Of a stretch of DNA of 64,000 nt, positions 43,194 to 53,037 are shown piece by piece. The translations under genes were made by a program, and so were the position numbers. The notes below the pieces were generated by a model that saw only the letters and a list, made by a program, of their open reading frames with translations, was not told where the DNA came from and ran no database searches. How positions within the stretch are numbered: position 1 is the first letter of the stretch; each line of letters begins with the position of its first letter. The DNA lies in contig JAEWYQ010000017.1 in assembly GCA_023395555.1 (NCBI GenBank), positions 32,201 to 96,200 of the forward strand, read 5' to 3'. The stretch is from Bacillota bacterium (GTDB lineage: Bacteria; Bacillota; Clostridia; Lachnospirales; Lachnospiraceae).

Positions 43194-45518
43194 ATGATAA
43201 AACTGTACGAGAATGGTGTTTATTTAATAAACGGAAATGAAATTATCAGCGGAGCGGAGCTCGCCGCAGTAAGGGCAAGAACCGGTTTTCAGGGGGACAG
43301 GGAGGCCGCGGCGAAGGGAACCATGGCTTATGGAATACTGAGCCGCCATAATACCTCAGGCAATAATAAAAAATTAAGGATTAAATTTGATAAGCTCACC
43401 TCCCATGACATAACCTTTGTCGGTATCATTCAAACGGCAAGGGCCAGCGGGCTGGAGCAGTTTCCGGTGCCCTATGTGCTCACCAACTGTCATAACAGTC
43501 TTTGCGCCGTGGGCGGAACCATTAATGAGGATGATCATATGTTCGGCCTTTCCTGCGCGAAGCGGTACGGCGGGGTATATGTTCCCCCTCATCAGGCGGT
43601 TATTCACCAGTATGCCAGAGAGGTATTGGCGGAGGGCGGCAGCATGATCCTGGGCTCGGACAGCCATACCCGTTACGGTGCCCTGGGAACCATGGCAATC
43701 GGGGAAGGCGGGCCGGAGCTGGTGAAGCAGCTGCTGAACCGTACCTACGATATTAATATGCCGGAGGTGGTAGCCGTATATCTTACGGGAGCTCCGAGAA
43801 AAGGGGTAGGACCCCAGGATGTTGCCCTGGCAATTATCGGAGCGGTGTTTGCCAACGGCTATGTTAATAATAAGGTAATGGAATTTGTGGGAGACGGTAT
43901 CGGCAATTTGAGCGTGGATTACCGTATCGGCATCGACGTAATGACCACGGAGACAACCTGTCTTTCCTCTATATGGAGAACGGACGGGGCGGTGAAGGAA
44001 TTCTATGAGATTCACGGCAGACCCCAGGCTTATCAGGAGCTGGCTCCGGAACGGGTGGCATATTATGACGGCCTCATTCATGTGGATCTGTCAGAGATTA
44101 AGCCGATGATCGCCATGCCCTTCCATCCCAGCAATGTCTATACCATCGACGAACTGAATGCCAATCTCTATGATATTTTGGATGAGGTGGAGAAGAAGGC
44201 TCTTGTCAGCCTGGATAACAATAAAATCAAATATTCCTTAAAGGATAAGGTTCGTAACGGAAGGCTGTATGTGGATCAGGGTACGATCGCGGGCTGCGCC
44301 GGCGGCGGATTTGAAAACATCTGTGACGCGACGGATATCCTGGACGGACGCTTCATCGGTGCGGATGAATTCTCCCTGAGCGTATACCCGGCCAGTCAGC
44401 CGGTATTTATGGAGTTGGTGAAGAATGGATCTGTGGCTAAGCTGATGGCAAGCGGTGCAACCATACGGACAGCTTTCTGCGGTCCCTGCTTCGGGGCCGG
44501 GGATGTCCCTGCCAATAACGGCTTCAGCATCCGTCATACCACAAGAAACTTCCCCAACAGAGAGGGATCTAAGATCACCAACGGACAGATTGCTTCCGTT
44601 GCCCTGATGGATGCCCGGTCCATCGCCGCCACAGCGGCGAACAAGGGGTATCTGACCTCGGCAGAGGATGCAGATGTGAACTTCACCAGGCCGCGTTATT
44701 ATTTTGACAGCGCCATCTATGATAACCGAGTCTATAACGGCATCGGCAAGCCGGACAGCAGCGTGGAGCTGAAGTTCGGACCCGGAATTGTGGATTGGCC
44801 GGCCATGACCGCCCTGAGTGAGGATATGATTCTGAAGGTGGTGTCCGTGATCCATGATCCGGTGACTACCACGGATGAATTAATTCCTTCGGGCGAGACC
44901 TCCTCCTTCCGTTCCAATCCCCTGGGACTGGCTGAATTCACCCTGTCCCGGAAGGATCCGAAGTATGTGGGACGGGCGAAAGAGGTTCAAAAGGCCGAGA
45001 AAGCAAGACTTGCCGCAGGGCAGGACCCGAACTCTGCGGGAGGCTCCGATGCGGAAAGCGTTGCCGACTGCATTATCAACGCCAATGAAGAGCTGAGGGA
45101 GGTCTTTGACCGAATCTCAGAGAAATTCGATTTTGATATGGCTTCGACTCAGATCGGAAGTGTCATCTACGCTGTGAAGCCGGGTGACGGCTCCGCCAGG
45201 GAACAGGCTGCCAGCTGCCAGAAGGTGCTGGGCGGACTTGCCAATATTGCAAAGGAATACGCTACCAAGCGTTACCGCTCCAATTTGATTAACTGGGGAA
45301 TGCTCCCCTTCCTTCTCAAAGAGGAGATTCCCTTTGAAAACGGGGATTATCTCTTCATCAAGGATATCCGCAGGGCAGTTGCCGAAAAGGCCGGTGAAAT
45401 CAAGGCCTATGTTGTAAAGAAGGATATGCGGGAATTCGCCCTTACTCTGGGAGAGCTTACGGATGATGAGAGGGAGATTATTCTGCAGGGCTGTCTGATC
45501 AATTACTACCACGGTTAG
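43194..45518 (+). CDS. Aconitase-superfamily hydratase
   Basis: A 774-residue member of the aconitase superfamily, nearest in layout to the uncharacterised YbhJ hydratases rather than AcnA or LeuC. Likely [4Fe-4S] ligands are Cys368 (AGCAGGG), Cys429 and Cys432 (FCGPC). The [20 protein letters not shown] segment corresponds to the aconitase TDSH region. The substrate is not known. GGAGGATACG precedes the ATG. A terminator at 45542-45599 separates it from the carbohydrate genes. Confidence 0.8.
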   Translation: MIKLYENGVYLINGNEIISGAELAAVRARTGFQGDREAAAKGTMAYGILSRHNTSGNNKKLRIKFDKLTSHDITFVGIIQTARASGLEQFPVPYVLTNCHNSLCAVGGTINEDDHMFGLSCAKRYGGVYVPPHQAVIHQYAREVLAEGGSMILGSDSHTRYGALGTMAIGEGGPELVKQLLNRTYDINMPEVVAVYLTGAPRKGVGPQDVALAIIGAVFANGYVNNKVMEFVGDGIGNLSVDYRIGIDVMTTETTCLSSIWRTDGAVKEFYEIHGRPQAYQELAPERVAYYDGLIHVDLSEIKPMIAMPFHPSNVYTIDELNANLYDILDEVEKKALVSLDNNKIKYSLKDKVRNGRLYVDQGTIAGCAGGGFENICDATDILDGRFIGADEFSLSVYPASQPVFMELVKNGSVAKLMASGATIRTAFCGPCFGAGDVPANNGFSIRHTTRNFPNREGSKITNGQIASVALMDARSIAATAANKGYLTSAEDADVNFTRPRYYFDSAIYDNRVYNGIGKPDSSVELKFGPGIVDWPAMTALSEDMILKVVSVIHDPVTTTDELIPSGETSSFRSNPLGLAEFTLSRKDPKYVGRAKEVQKAEKARLAAGQDPNSAGGSDAESVADCIINANEELREVFDRISEKFDFDMASTQIGSVIYAVKPGDGSAREQAASCQKVLGGLANIAKEYATKRYRSNLINWGMLPFLLKEEIPFENGDYLFIKDIRRAVAEKAGEIKAYVVKKDMREFALTLGELTDDEREIILQGCLINYYHG

Positions 45519-45541
45519 ACAGGAATAAATGATAATAGCAT

Positions 45542-45599
45542 GGGCATAGATAACATCGTAACGCGGATGAAATACGATGGCATCTGTGCCCTGTTTTTT
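45542..45599 (+). terminator. Intrinsic terminator after hydratase
   Basis: GGGCATAGAT (45542-45551) pairs with 45582-45591 with a mismatch, inner ATCGT/ACGAT arms add to the stem, and six T follow. Confidence 0.8.
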
Positions 45600-45728
45600 G
45601 CTCCGATATCCTTTGTGTTTTTGAAAAATATGGATAGCAAGTTCAATCAAATATTCGCATTCCTAGCAATACCATAATATATTCAATTTATTATAATAAA
45701 GGTATTAACGGAGGAGGTGCGTGATTTT

Positions 45729-48125
45729 ATGAAATATGGATATTTTGACAATGAGCATCAGGAGTATGTGATTGAAAGGTTGGATCTGCCGACCTCATGG
45801 ACGAATTATATCGGTGTCAGGGATATGTGTGCGGTGGTCAATCATACGGCCGGGGGATATGTTTTCTATAAATCGCCGGAATATCACCGGATCACGCGTT
45901 TTCGCGCCAATAGTGTCCCCATGGACCGTCCCGGTCATTATGTATATCTTCGGGATGATGAGAGCGGGGACTACTGGAGCATATCCTGGCAGCCGGTGGG
46001 CAAGTCCCTGAAGGAAGCGAAGTACCAATGCCGCCACGGCCTTTCCTATACCCGGTATTCCTGCGTCTACAGCGGGATTGAGGCACAGCAGAAGCTTTTT
46101 ATTCCTATGGACGATCCGGTGGAGCTGTGGGATGTGACCATTAAGAATACCGATAACAGGAAGAGAGCGTTAAGTGTATTTTCCTACCTTGAATTTTCCT
46201 ATCATCATATTGATATGGATAACCGCAATTTCCAGATGAGTAATTACGCGGCAGGCTCCTCCTATGAGGATGGCATCATCGAACATGATTTGTTCTATGA
46301 GGAGTTCGGTTATCAGTTTTTTACCGCCAATTTTGCCCCGGACAGCTTTGACTGCCTCAGGGATAAATTCATCGGGTTATACCATACGGAGAATAATCCG
46401 GCGGCAGTGGAAAGGGGTGTTTGCAGCGGCTCTTACGAGAAGGGCGGCAATCATTGCGGTTCCCTGCATAAGCGAATTACCCTTGAGCCGGGAGAAGAGC
46501 TTCGCCTGGTATTCCTTCTGGGAGAAGGAAACCGGGAGGAGGGAAGAAGAATCCGGGCGAAGTATTCGGATTTTGCCGTGATTGACCGGGCATACGGTCA
46601 GATGGCGGAATATTGGGCGGAGAAAAGAAGCAAGCTTCAGATTCAGACACCCAATGAGGGAATGAATACTCTGATTAATACCTGGACTCTGTACCAGGCG
46701 GAAATTAACGTGATGTTTTCCCGTTTTGCCTCCTTTATTGAGGTGGGGGGGAGAACCGGGCTGGGATACCGGGATACCTCCCAGGATTCTATGACTGTAG
46801 TACACTCCAATCCGGGAAAATGCCGCCAAAGAATCGTAGAGCTGCTCCGGGCATTGGTATCCAAGGGATACGGTCTTCATTTATTCCAGCCGGAATGGTT
46901 TGATCCGGATAACAGTGTGAAGCCCTTTAAGTCCCCTACGGTAATTCCCGTCCCCAATAAGGAGGATGTCATTCACGGAATCGACCAGGCCTGCTCCGAT
47001 GACGCATTGTGGCTGGTCAGCTCCATTGCGGAATATGTGAAGGAGACCGGGGAACTGGATTTCCTGGAAGAAGTGATCACCTATGCCGACGGCGGAAGCG
47101 GTACGGTATATGAGCATATGAAGAGGATATTAGACTTCTCCCATGAACAGGTGGGAAGTCACGGCGTCTGCAAGGGACTTCGCGCGGATTGGAATGATTG
47201 CCTGAATCTGGGCGGCGGTGAAAGCGCCATGGTATCCTTCCTGCATTATTGGGCGTTGGGGAATTTCCTTGAGCTGGCCGAGTTTACCGGCAATTCTGCA
47301 GATGTAGAACGATACGAAGCAATGCGAAAGAATGTCAAGGAAGTTTGTGAGCGGGAGCTGTGGGATCAGGAGTGGTATATCCGCGGGATCACCCGGACCG
47401 GAAGAAAGATCGGTACGATGGCCGATGCGGAAGGCAAGATCCATCTGGAATCCAATGCCTGGGCCGTGCTGTCGGGACTGGCGGATTCGGAAAAGGGCAA
47501 GCTTGCCATGGATTCCATTGACCGGTATCTGTACACCCCCTACGGCATTATGCTGAACGGTCCCTCTTATACCGTACCGGATGAGGAGATCGGATTTGTT
47601 ACCAGGGTGTACCCCGGACTGAAGGAAAACGGTGCGATCTTCAGCCATCCCAATCCCTGGGCATGGGCCGCGGAATGTATTCTGGGCCGCGGGGACCGGG
47701 CCATGAAGTTTTATGATGCCTTAAGCCCCTACAATCAGAATGACAGGATCGAGGTCCGGGAGGCAGAGCCTTATTCTTACTGCCAGTTTATCATGGGCAG
47801 GGAGCATACCGGCTTTGGAAGGGCAAGACATCCCTTTATGACGGGAACCGGCGGCTGGGCATATTTCTCCGCAACCCATTATATGCTGGGAATTCGTCCG
47901 GGGCTTACGGAGCTGATCATCGATCCCTGTATTCCTTCGGAATGGAAGGAATTCCGTGTTGACCGTACCTGGAGAGGAGCCCGGTATCATATCCATGTGG
48001 TGAATCCCCAGGGTGTGATGAAGGGTGTAAAAGAGCTCCGGCTGGATGGAGCCATGGTGGATCGGATACCTGCACAGCCCGGCGGAACCAGCCATGAGAT
48101 ACATGTTATCCTGGGAAATGGGTAA
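45729..48125 (+). CDS. chbP: GH94 N,N'-diacetylchitobiose phosphorylase-like enzyme
   Basis: A 798-residue GH94 phosphorylase. Such enzymes use inorganic phosphate to split a beta-linked disaccharide. The long segments GHYVYLRDDESGDYWSISWQ, NHCGSLHKR, FASFIEVGGRTGLGYRDT and RADWNDCLNLGGGES (catalytic acid Asp490) are, from memory, much closer to Vibrio chitobiose phosphorylase than to cellobiose phosphorylase. The products would be GlcNAc-1-phosphate and GlcNAc. No signal peptide. AGGAGGTG at 45712 favours the ATG at 45729 over the GTG at 45717. The mutase gene follows. Confidence 0.85.
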   Translation: MKYGYFDNEHQEYVIERLDLPTSWTNYIGVRDMCAVVNHTAGGYVFYKSPEYHRITRFRANSVPMDRPGHYVYLRDDESGDYWSISWQPVGKSLKEAKYQCRHGLSYTRYSCVYSGIEAQQKLFIPMDDPVELWDVTIKNTDNRKRALSVFSYLEFSYHHIDMDNRNFQMSNYAAGSSYEDGIIEHDLFYEEFGYQFFTANFAPDSFDCLRDKFIGLYHTENNPAAVERGVCSGSYEKGGNHCGSLHKRITLEPGEELRLVFLLGEGNREEGRRIRAKYSDFAVIDRAYGQMAEYWAEKRSKLQIQTPNEGMNTLINTWTLYQAEINVMFSRFASFIEVGGRTGLGYRDTSQDSMTVVHSNPGKCRQRIVELLRALVSKGYGLHLFQPEWFDPDNSVKPFKSPTVIPVPNKEDVIHGIDQACSDDALWLVSSIAEYVKETGELDFLEEVITYADGGSGTVYEHMKRILDFSHEQVGSHGVCKGLRADWNDCLNLGGGESAMVSFLHYWALGNFLELAEFTGNSADVERYEAMRKNVKEVCERELWDQEWYIRGITRTGRKIGTMADAEGKIHLESNAWAVLSGLADSEKGKLAMDSIDRYLYTPYGIMLNGPSYTVPDEEIGFVTRVYPGLKENGAIFSHPNPWAWAAECILGRGDRAMKFYDALSPYNQNDRIEVREAEPYSYCQFIMGREHTGFGRARHPFMTGTGGWAYFSATHYMLGIRPGLTELIIDPCIPSEWKEFRVDRTWRGARYHIHVVNPQGVMKGVKELRLDGAMVDRIPAQPGGTSHEIHVILGNG

Positions 48126-48219
48126 AAATAAGAACAACAAAGAGTAGCTATACACTCAGTGCGAGGGTTCGCAAGGGGACTCTCCTTCATATTAAGAAGC
48201 AGGACAGGGAGGAAGCAGA

Positions 48220-49638
48220 ATGATTAAATTTGGTACCGGCGGTTGGAGAGCCATCATAGGAGAGGAATTCACCAAAGCCAATATACAGAGGCTGTCAAAA
48301 GCTCTTGCCAGGAAGATGAAAGACGAAGGAGCAGCTGACAAGGGGATTGTCCTGGGCTATGACCGCCGATTTCTGTCCAAGGAAGCAATGCAATGGGCTG
48401 CCTATGTATTTGCTTCGGAGGGCATCACCGCTTATCTGATTAACCGTTCCTCGCCCACACCGTTGATTATGTATTATGTCATGAAGCATGATTTTCCTTA
48501 CGGAATGATGATTACCGCGAGCCATAATCCGGCCATCTATAACGGGATTAAGGTCTTTACCCAGGGCGGCAGGGATGCTGACGAATTCCAGACTCAGGAG
48601 ATTGAGAATTATATCAGGGATGTGGGCGAAGGAGAGGGCATCAGCCTGGATTACGAGAAGACAAAGGCGGCGGGACTGATACATGAGATCAATCCGCTGA
48701 ACGAGTATATTGATAATATCATCGGGGCGGTAGACATGCAGACAATCCGGGACCGCGGCCTGCGGATTGCCCTGGATCCCATGTATGGTGTGAGTGAGAC
48801 CTCATTGAAGACCATTTTGCTGACGGCAAGATGCGAGGTCGCCATCATCCATGACCGGCATGACACTCTCTTTGGCGGCAAGCTTCCCTCCCCGTCGGCG
48901 GCAACCCTGCGAAGTCTTCAGAATTATGTGATTGACCACCACTGTGATATCGGTATTGCCACAGACGGTGATGCGGACCGCATCGGTGTGATTGATGATA
49001 ACGGACGGTTTTTGCATCCCAATGACATTCTGGTGCTTCTATATTATTATCTGGTGAAGTATAAGGGATGGAGGGGCCCCGCGGTGCGCAATATTGCAAC
49101 CACCCATCTGCTGGATAAGGTGGCGGAAAGCTTTGGCGAAAAATGCTATGAGGTTCCCGTAGGCTTCAAATATATCTCTTCCAAGATGAATGAGACCGAT
49201 GCCGTCATTGGGGGCGAATCCTCCGGAGGACTGACGGTGCGGGGGCATATCAAGGGCAAGGATGGAGTCTATGCCGCAGCCCTGCTGGTTGAGATGATTG
49301 CAGTGGTGGGGAAGAAGCTGTCCCAGATCGTCCAGGGCATCTATGAGGAATTCGGATGTACCTATATGGAGGAACGGGATTACCGGTTTGATCTTCAGAA
49401 GAAGGAAGAGATCCAGCAGATGCTTCTGGTGGATAAGCTCCTCCCGGAGATCCCGCTGGAGATTGATAAAATCTCGTACCTGGACGGCTGCAAGCTCTAT
49501 TTCAAGAACGGGGGATGGATCGGAATCCGCTTCTCCGGCACGGAGCCGCTTCTGCGCATCTTCTGTGAAATGCCGGTAGAAGGCCAGGAGAAAATGGTAT
49601 GCCGGGTTTTTGAAACCTTTATGGGACTCGATGGGTAG
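48220..49638 (+). CDS. Phosphohexomutase (likely phospho-GlcNAc mutase)
   Basis: A 472-residue alpha-D-phosphohexomutase. The phospho-serine is Ser101 in ITASHNP, the magnesium loop is DGDADRIG, the sugar-binding loop GGESSGG and the phosphate-binding RFSGTEPLLR. The superfamily acts on glucose, mannose, glucosamine or GlcNAc phosphates. Standing 94 bases after the chitobiose phosphorylase gene, it probably converts GlcNAc-1-P to GlcNAc-6-P, which is inference from context. GGGAGG precedes the ATG. Confidence 0.85.
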   Translation: MIKFGTGGWRAIIGEEFTKANIQRLSKALARKMKDEGAADKGIVLGYDRRFLSKEAMQWAAYVFASEGITAYLINRSSPTPLIMYYVMKHDFPYGMMITASHNPAIYNGIKVFTQGGRDADEFQTQEIENYIRDVGEGEGISLDYEKTKAAGLIHEINPLNEYIDNIIGAVDMQTIRDRGLRIALDPMYGVSETSLKTILLTARCEVAIIHDRHDTLFGGKLPSPSAATLRSLQNYVIDHHCDIGIATDGDADRIGVIDDNGRFLHPNDILVLLYYYLVKYKGWRGPAVRNIATTHLLDKVAESFGEKCYEVPVGFKYISSKMNETDAVIGGESSGGLTVRGHIKGKDGVYAAALLVEMIAVVGKKLSQIVQGIYEEFGCTYMEERDYRFDLQKKEEIQQMLLVDKLLPEIPLEIDKISYLDGCKLYFKNGGWIGIRFSGTEPLLRIFCEMPVEGQEKMVCRVFETFMGLDG

Positions 49639-49650
49639 GAATATAAAAGA

Positions 49651-49680
49651 TTGGATAATTTAGAAAAAATATGTTATAAT
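49651..49680 (+). promoter_or_regulatory. Promoter for kinase-binding protein-regulator genes
   Basis: TTGGAT (49651-49656), an 18-base spacer and a perfect TATAAT (49675-49680). Confidence 0.6.
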
Positions 49681-49696
49681 AATGATACTGACAGAG

Positions 49697-49721
49697 GGGT
49701 TATCCGTTGGGTAACCCTTTT
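49697..49721 (+). terminator. Short hairpin with T-run in the kinase leader
   Basis: GGGTTA pairs with TAACCC, followed by four T. It lies about 10 bases after the expected start of the kinase transcript, so it could end the mutase transcript or attenuate the new one. Confidence 0.5.
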
Positions 49722-49786
49722 AAGGTACTCTTCGCTCTTCTATTCAGTATTTTATGCCGCTTCCCGCGGCGGAATGGGGTAAAAGG

Positions 49787-51646
49787 ATGAAAAGGATATT
49801 TTCCTTAAGAAGAACATTGTTATTTCTGGTAGTGATTCTGTGGATGGTTCCCATATCAATCATCTATATTTTCATGACCGTATCCTACCGGAATGATATT
49901 ATCGGCAAGACCACCGCCCTGATGGAAGAGGGGCTTAAGAATTTTACATATTTCAATGCACAGCGCATCGATGAAGCCATTGACATTTCCAAGAAAATCT
50001 CCTATGAGCAGGTAATTGAAAAGGCATGGTGGGAATATGCCAAGGGCATGATGAGCAAAGCAGAGCTTTACCGCCAGATTACAGGCAATCTGACCAGTAA
50101 ATTCTATAATGACAACCGCTTCGAGATCGCGGTCTTCTATCTGAGCGAGGAGCCTGAGGAAATCTATTATACCAAACAAAAAGAGAGCAATTATATCGAT
50201 ATTTACTATGAGAAGGTGGAGCAGGAGGCCCGGGCCATCACCCGGCAGGATACGACGGATGCCCATGTCAGAGTCATTGACGGGAGAATTTATGTCATCC
50301 GCAACCTCTACACCACGACAAAGTATACCAAATTCGGGACGCTGGTACTGGAGCTGAACAAGGATAAGCTGATTGACGGGATCTATCTGAATAAGGACTA
50401 TGAGCTGGCCTTCTATGTCAATGATACCGGTTCTATGATCACCTATGATTCCCGTCTGCTGCAGGAGGAGCCCCAGGGAATTATAGAGAAGCTGAAGACA
50501 AGGTATTCCAGGGACATCAACAGGAGGGTGATAGAAGAGCATGACAAGCCCTTTATCGGCATGATCTACCAGCAGAAATACGATGATTTTCACTTCGGAG
50601 CAATTCTGATTGTCAATGAGAAGCTGATTTTTTCAGAGCTGCAGGTGCTCTACGGGGTTATGTTTCTGATCATGCTGGTCATTGTACCGATCTTCCTTTA
50701 TATGATTTATTTTATTTCCCACCACATCACCAAGCCAATGGGAATCATGGTAGAAGCAGCCAGAAGCCTGGAAAAGGGCGATATTGGAAGACAGGTGGTG
50801 GGGAAATCTATGCCGAATACGGAGTTTGAAGTCTTAAAATCCTCCTTTAACCAGATGTCCTCTGAGATCAAGTATCTCTTTGACTATGCCTACAGTGAGA
50901 AGCTGGCCCGGAAGGATGCCAAGATTATTGCCCTGCAATCCCAGATCAATCCTCACTTTTTGAACAATACGCTGGAAATGATGAACTGGCAGGCCAGGAT
51001 GGCGGGGGATATGACCGTATCGAAAATGATCGAAGCCCTGGGAACTCTCCTGAATTACAGCATGGACCGCTCCAACCGGAAGATGATCAGCCTGGCGGAG
51101 GAGCTTCGCTGTGTAGACGCCTATTGCTATATTATCTCCATGCGCTTTGGCAAACGGCTCAAGATTGAAAAGGAAGTGGATCAGGAGCTGCTCCGCATAG
51201 AGGTTCCCCAGCTGATTTTGCAGCCGTTGATCGAAAATGCGGTGGTGCATGGGGTTGAGACAGTAAAAAGCGGCACCATCTGGATTCGTGTATTTAAAGA
51301 AAGGGAGAATGCAATTCTGCAGATTGTCAACACGGGAAATCCCATGACGGAAGAGGATGTTGTCCGTGTCCGCCATATCCTGGAGGGAAACCAGGAGCAG
51401 CAGGGAGAAGAAGCCTCCCCTGACCGCGGCCCCTTAAGGCGCACCGGGAAGGGCCGGCATGAGGCCATGGGAGTGTTTAACGTAAATGAGCGCATTAAGC
51501 TGATCTATGGTGAGGAATACGGACTGACCATCGGACCGCTGGCAGGCGGGGAGACCGCCTCGACCATAACAATTCCCGTGGAATACGATCCGGACAGGGT
51601 TAATCTGAGCAAACCGAGTCTTTTGTGGAATAGATCTGATATATAA
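49787..51646 (+). CDS. YesM/LytS-type sensor histidine kinase
   Basis: A 619-residue membrane kinase with a helix at about 8-30, an extracytoplasmic dCache-like sensor region (about 31-295), a second helix near 300-320, a HAMP linker, a His_kinase domain with His390 in QINPHFLNNTLE, and an ATPase domain with LILQPLIENAVVHG. This is the family that pairs with YesN-type AraC regulators in sugar uptake control. The start at 49787 (MKRIFSL) gives a normal signal anchor; the longer frame to 49754 is less likely. The binding-protein gene follows after 38 bases. Confidence 0.87.
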   Translation: MKRIFSLRRTLLFLVVILWMVPISIIYIFMTVSYRNDIIGKTTALMEEGLKNFTYFNAQRIDEAIDISKKISYEQVIEKAWWEYAKGMMSKAELYRQITGNLTSKFYNDNRFEIAVFYLSEEPEEIYYTKQKESNYIDIYYEKVEQEARAITRQDTTDAHVRVIDGRIYVIRNLYTTTKYTKFGTLVLELNKDKLIDGIYLNKDYELAFYVNDTGSMITYDSRLLQEEPQGIIEKLKTRYSRDINRRVIEEHDKPFIGMIYQQKYDDFHFGAILIVNEKLIFSELQVLYGVMFLIMLVIVPIFLYMIYFISHHITKPMGIMVEAARSLEKGDIGRQVVGKSMPNTEFEVLKSSFNQMSSEIKYLFDYAYSEKLARKDAKIIALQSQINPHFLNNTLEMMNWQARMAGDMTVSKMIEALGTLLNYSMDRSNRKMISLAEELRCVDAYCYIISMRFGKRLKIEKEVDQELLRIEVPQLILQPLIENAVVHGVETVKSGTIWIRVFKERENAILQIVNTGNPMTEEDVVRVRHILEGNQEQQGEEASPDRGPLRRTGKGRHEAMGVFNVNERIKLIYGEEYGLTIGPLAGGETASTITIPVEYDPDRVNLSKPSLLWNRSDI

Positions 51647-51684
51647 ACAACCGGACTGATGCAAAGGAAGGAATGAGGGTTAAC

Positions 51685-53037
51685 ATGAAAAAAATAAAAA
51701 ACAGGGCAGCAGCCCTTCTTGTTCTTGTGCTTGTTATCCTGATGGCGGGTGCATGCGACAAAAAGACGGGGGCGGAGGATTGGACAGAGGAGAAAGCCGC
51801 GGGAACGGATAGTTCCCTGTCCGGGAACCCGGGGACGGTTCCTGTTATACTGACCACGGCATCCATGTATGGCGGAACCGATGCCAATGCGGGAAGATAC
51901 CAGTCGATTAACAGGCAGTTCACAACAGATTATCCCTATATTACAATTGAGGATGATTCCCAGACCTCGGATCAGGACTGGAAGGCGAAGATTGCCGCCG
52001 ATTTTGCCGTGGGCAATGAACCGGATGTGATACAGTATTTTACGGATTCCAATGCCAGCGATGTCCTGGCAGCGGGCAAATTTGTTTCCGCTGCCGAGAT
52101 TAAGGAGGTATATCCCGATTATGCGGCAGACATCCTGGATACGGCACTGGAGGCCGCGGCCAATCCGGACGGGATTCAGAGGGCGGTGCCCACGACAGGC
52201 TATTGGGAAGGGCTGTTCTGCAACAAGGATCTGTTTGATCAATTTGATTTGGAGCTTCCGACGGACTGGGACAAGCTTCTTAAGGCGATTGAAACCTTTC
52301 GGAAGAACGGTGTGATACCCATTGCCGTTTCACTGAATAATGTGCCCCATTACTGGATTGAATTCTTTCTGCTGTCCGCGGCAGGTCATGAGAATTATAT
52401 CCAGATTCCGAAGACGGCGCCCGAGGACTGGTGCAGGGGGCTTGAGATGTTCCGGGTCCTGAGGGAGATGGGAGCATTTTCGGAGAATGCGGACAGCATT
52501 GACAATGATTATGCGGGAGAGCTGTTTAAGAGGAAGGACGCCGCAATGCAGATGGAAGGCTCCTGGTATCTGAACAGCATCCCGGACCAGGAGAATACGG
52601 TGGTCATCGCGCCCCCGTCCATTCCAGGCGGGAAGGCCGAGGAAGGAAGCATTGTGGGAGGGATTTCCTCCGGCTTCTATATCACCAGGAAGGCATGGGA
52701 GGATTCCGATAAGAGGGATGCGGCGGTGAAGTTTGTTATGGCTCATACCAATGCCCAGGCCATTGCTCTTTACTGGGGAGGCAACGGTCAGGCCACCGCT
52801 AAGGTGGAGCCGCCAAAGGAGCTGACCCCCCTTGGAATCTCCGGCCTTCACTATGCGAATTCTGCCACCAGCACCTCCTCCCCCACGGATTCCCGTATCT
52901 CTCAGGAAGCCTACAGCACTCTGGTGGCGGGGATTGCTAAGGTGTCCACAGGCGAGAGATCAGCGAAGGATTTATTGGATGAAGTTCTGGAAATCAACGC
53001 AAAAGGAGAATTCAATGTACAAGGTAGTAATTATTGA
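51685..53037 (+). CDS. Extracellular sugar-binding lipoprotein (ABC family 1)
   Basis: A 450-residue solute-binding protein of the extracellular family 1 type. A lysine-rich signal (MKKIKN), hydrophobic stretch and cysteine in LMAGAC (residue 24) suggest a lipoprotein, although the lipobox is not ideal. The GYWEGLFCNKDLFDQFDLELP and MQMEGSW segments are typical of sugar-binding members. No permease or ATPase genes are next to it; it sits between a kinase and its regulator, so it may serve sensing. Its end overlaps the regulator gene by 23 bases. Confidence 0.82.
   Translation: MKKIKNRAAALLVLVLVILMAGACDKKTGAEDWTEEKAAGTDSSLSGNPGTVPVILTTASMYGGTDANAGRYQSINRQFTTDYPYITIEDDSQTSDQDWKAKIAADFAVGNEPDVIQYFTDSNASDVLAAGKFVSAAEIKEVYPDYAADILDTALEAAANPDGIQRAVPTTGYWEGLFCNKDLFDQFDLELPTDWDKLLKAIETFRKNGVIPIAVSLNNVPHYWIEFFLLSAAGHENYIQIPKTAPEDWCRGLEMFRVLREMGAFSENADSIDNDYAGELFKRKDAAMQMEGSWYLNSIPDQENTVVIAPPSIPGGKAEEGSIVGGISSGFYITRKAWEDSDKRDAAVKFVMAHTNAQAIALYWGGNGQATAKVEPPKELTPLGISGLHYANSATSTSSPTDSRISQEAYSTLVAGIAKVSTGERSAKDLLDEVLEINAKGEFNVQGSNY

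Noticed and set aside
52832..53014. An N-terminal extension of the response regulator
   Set aside because: It is proline- and arginine-rich shadow sequence of the binding-protein gene; the receiver domain begins at the ATG at 53015 with AAAAGGAG ahead.
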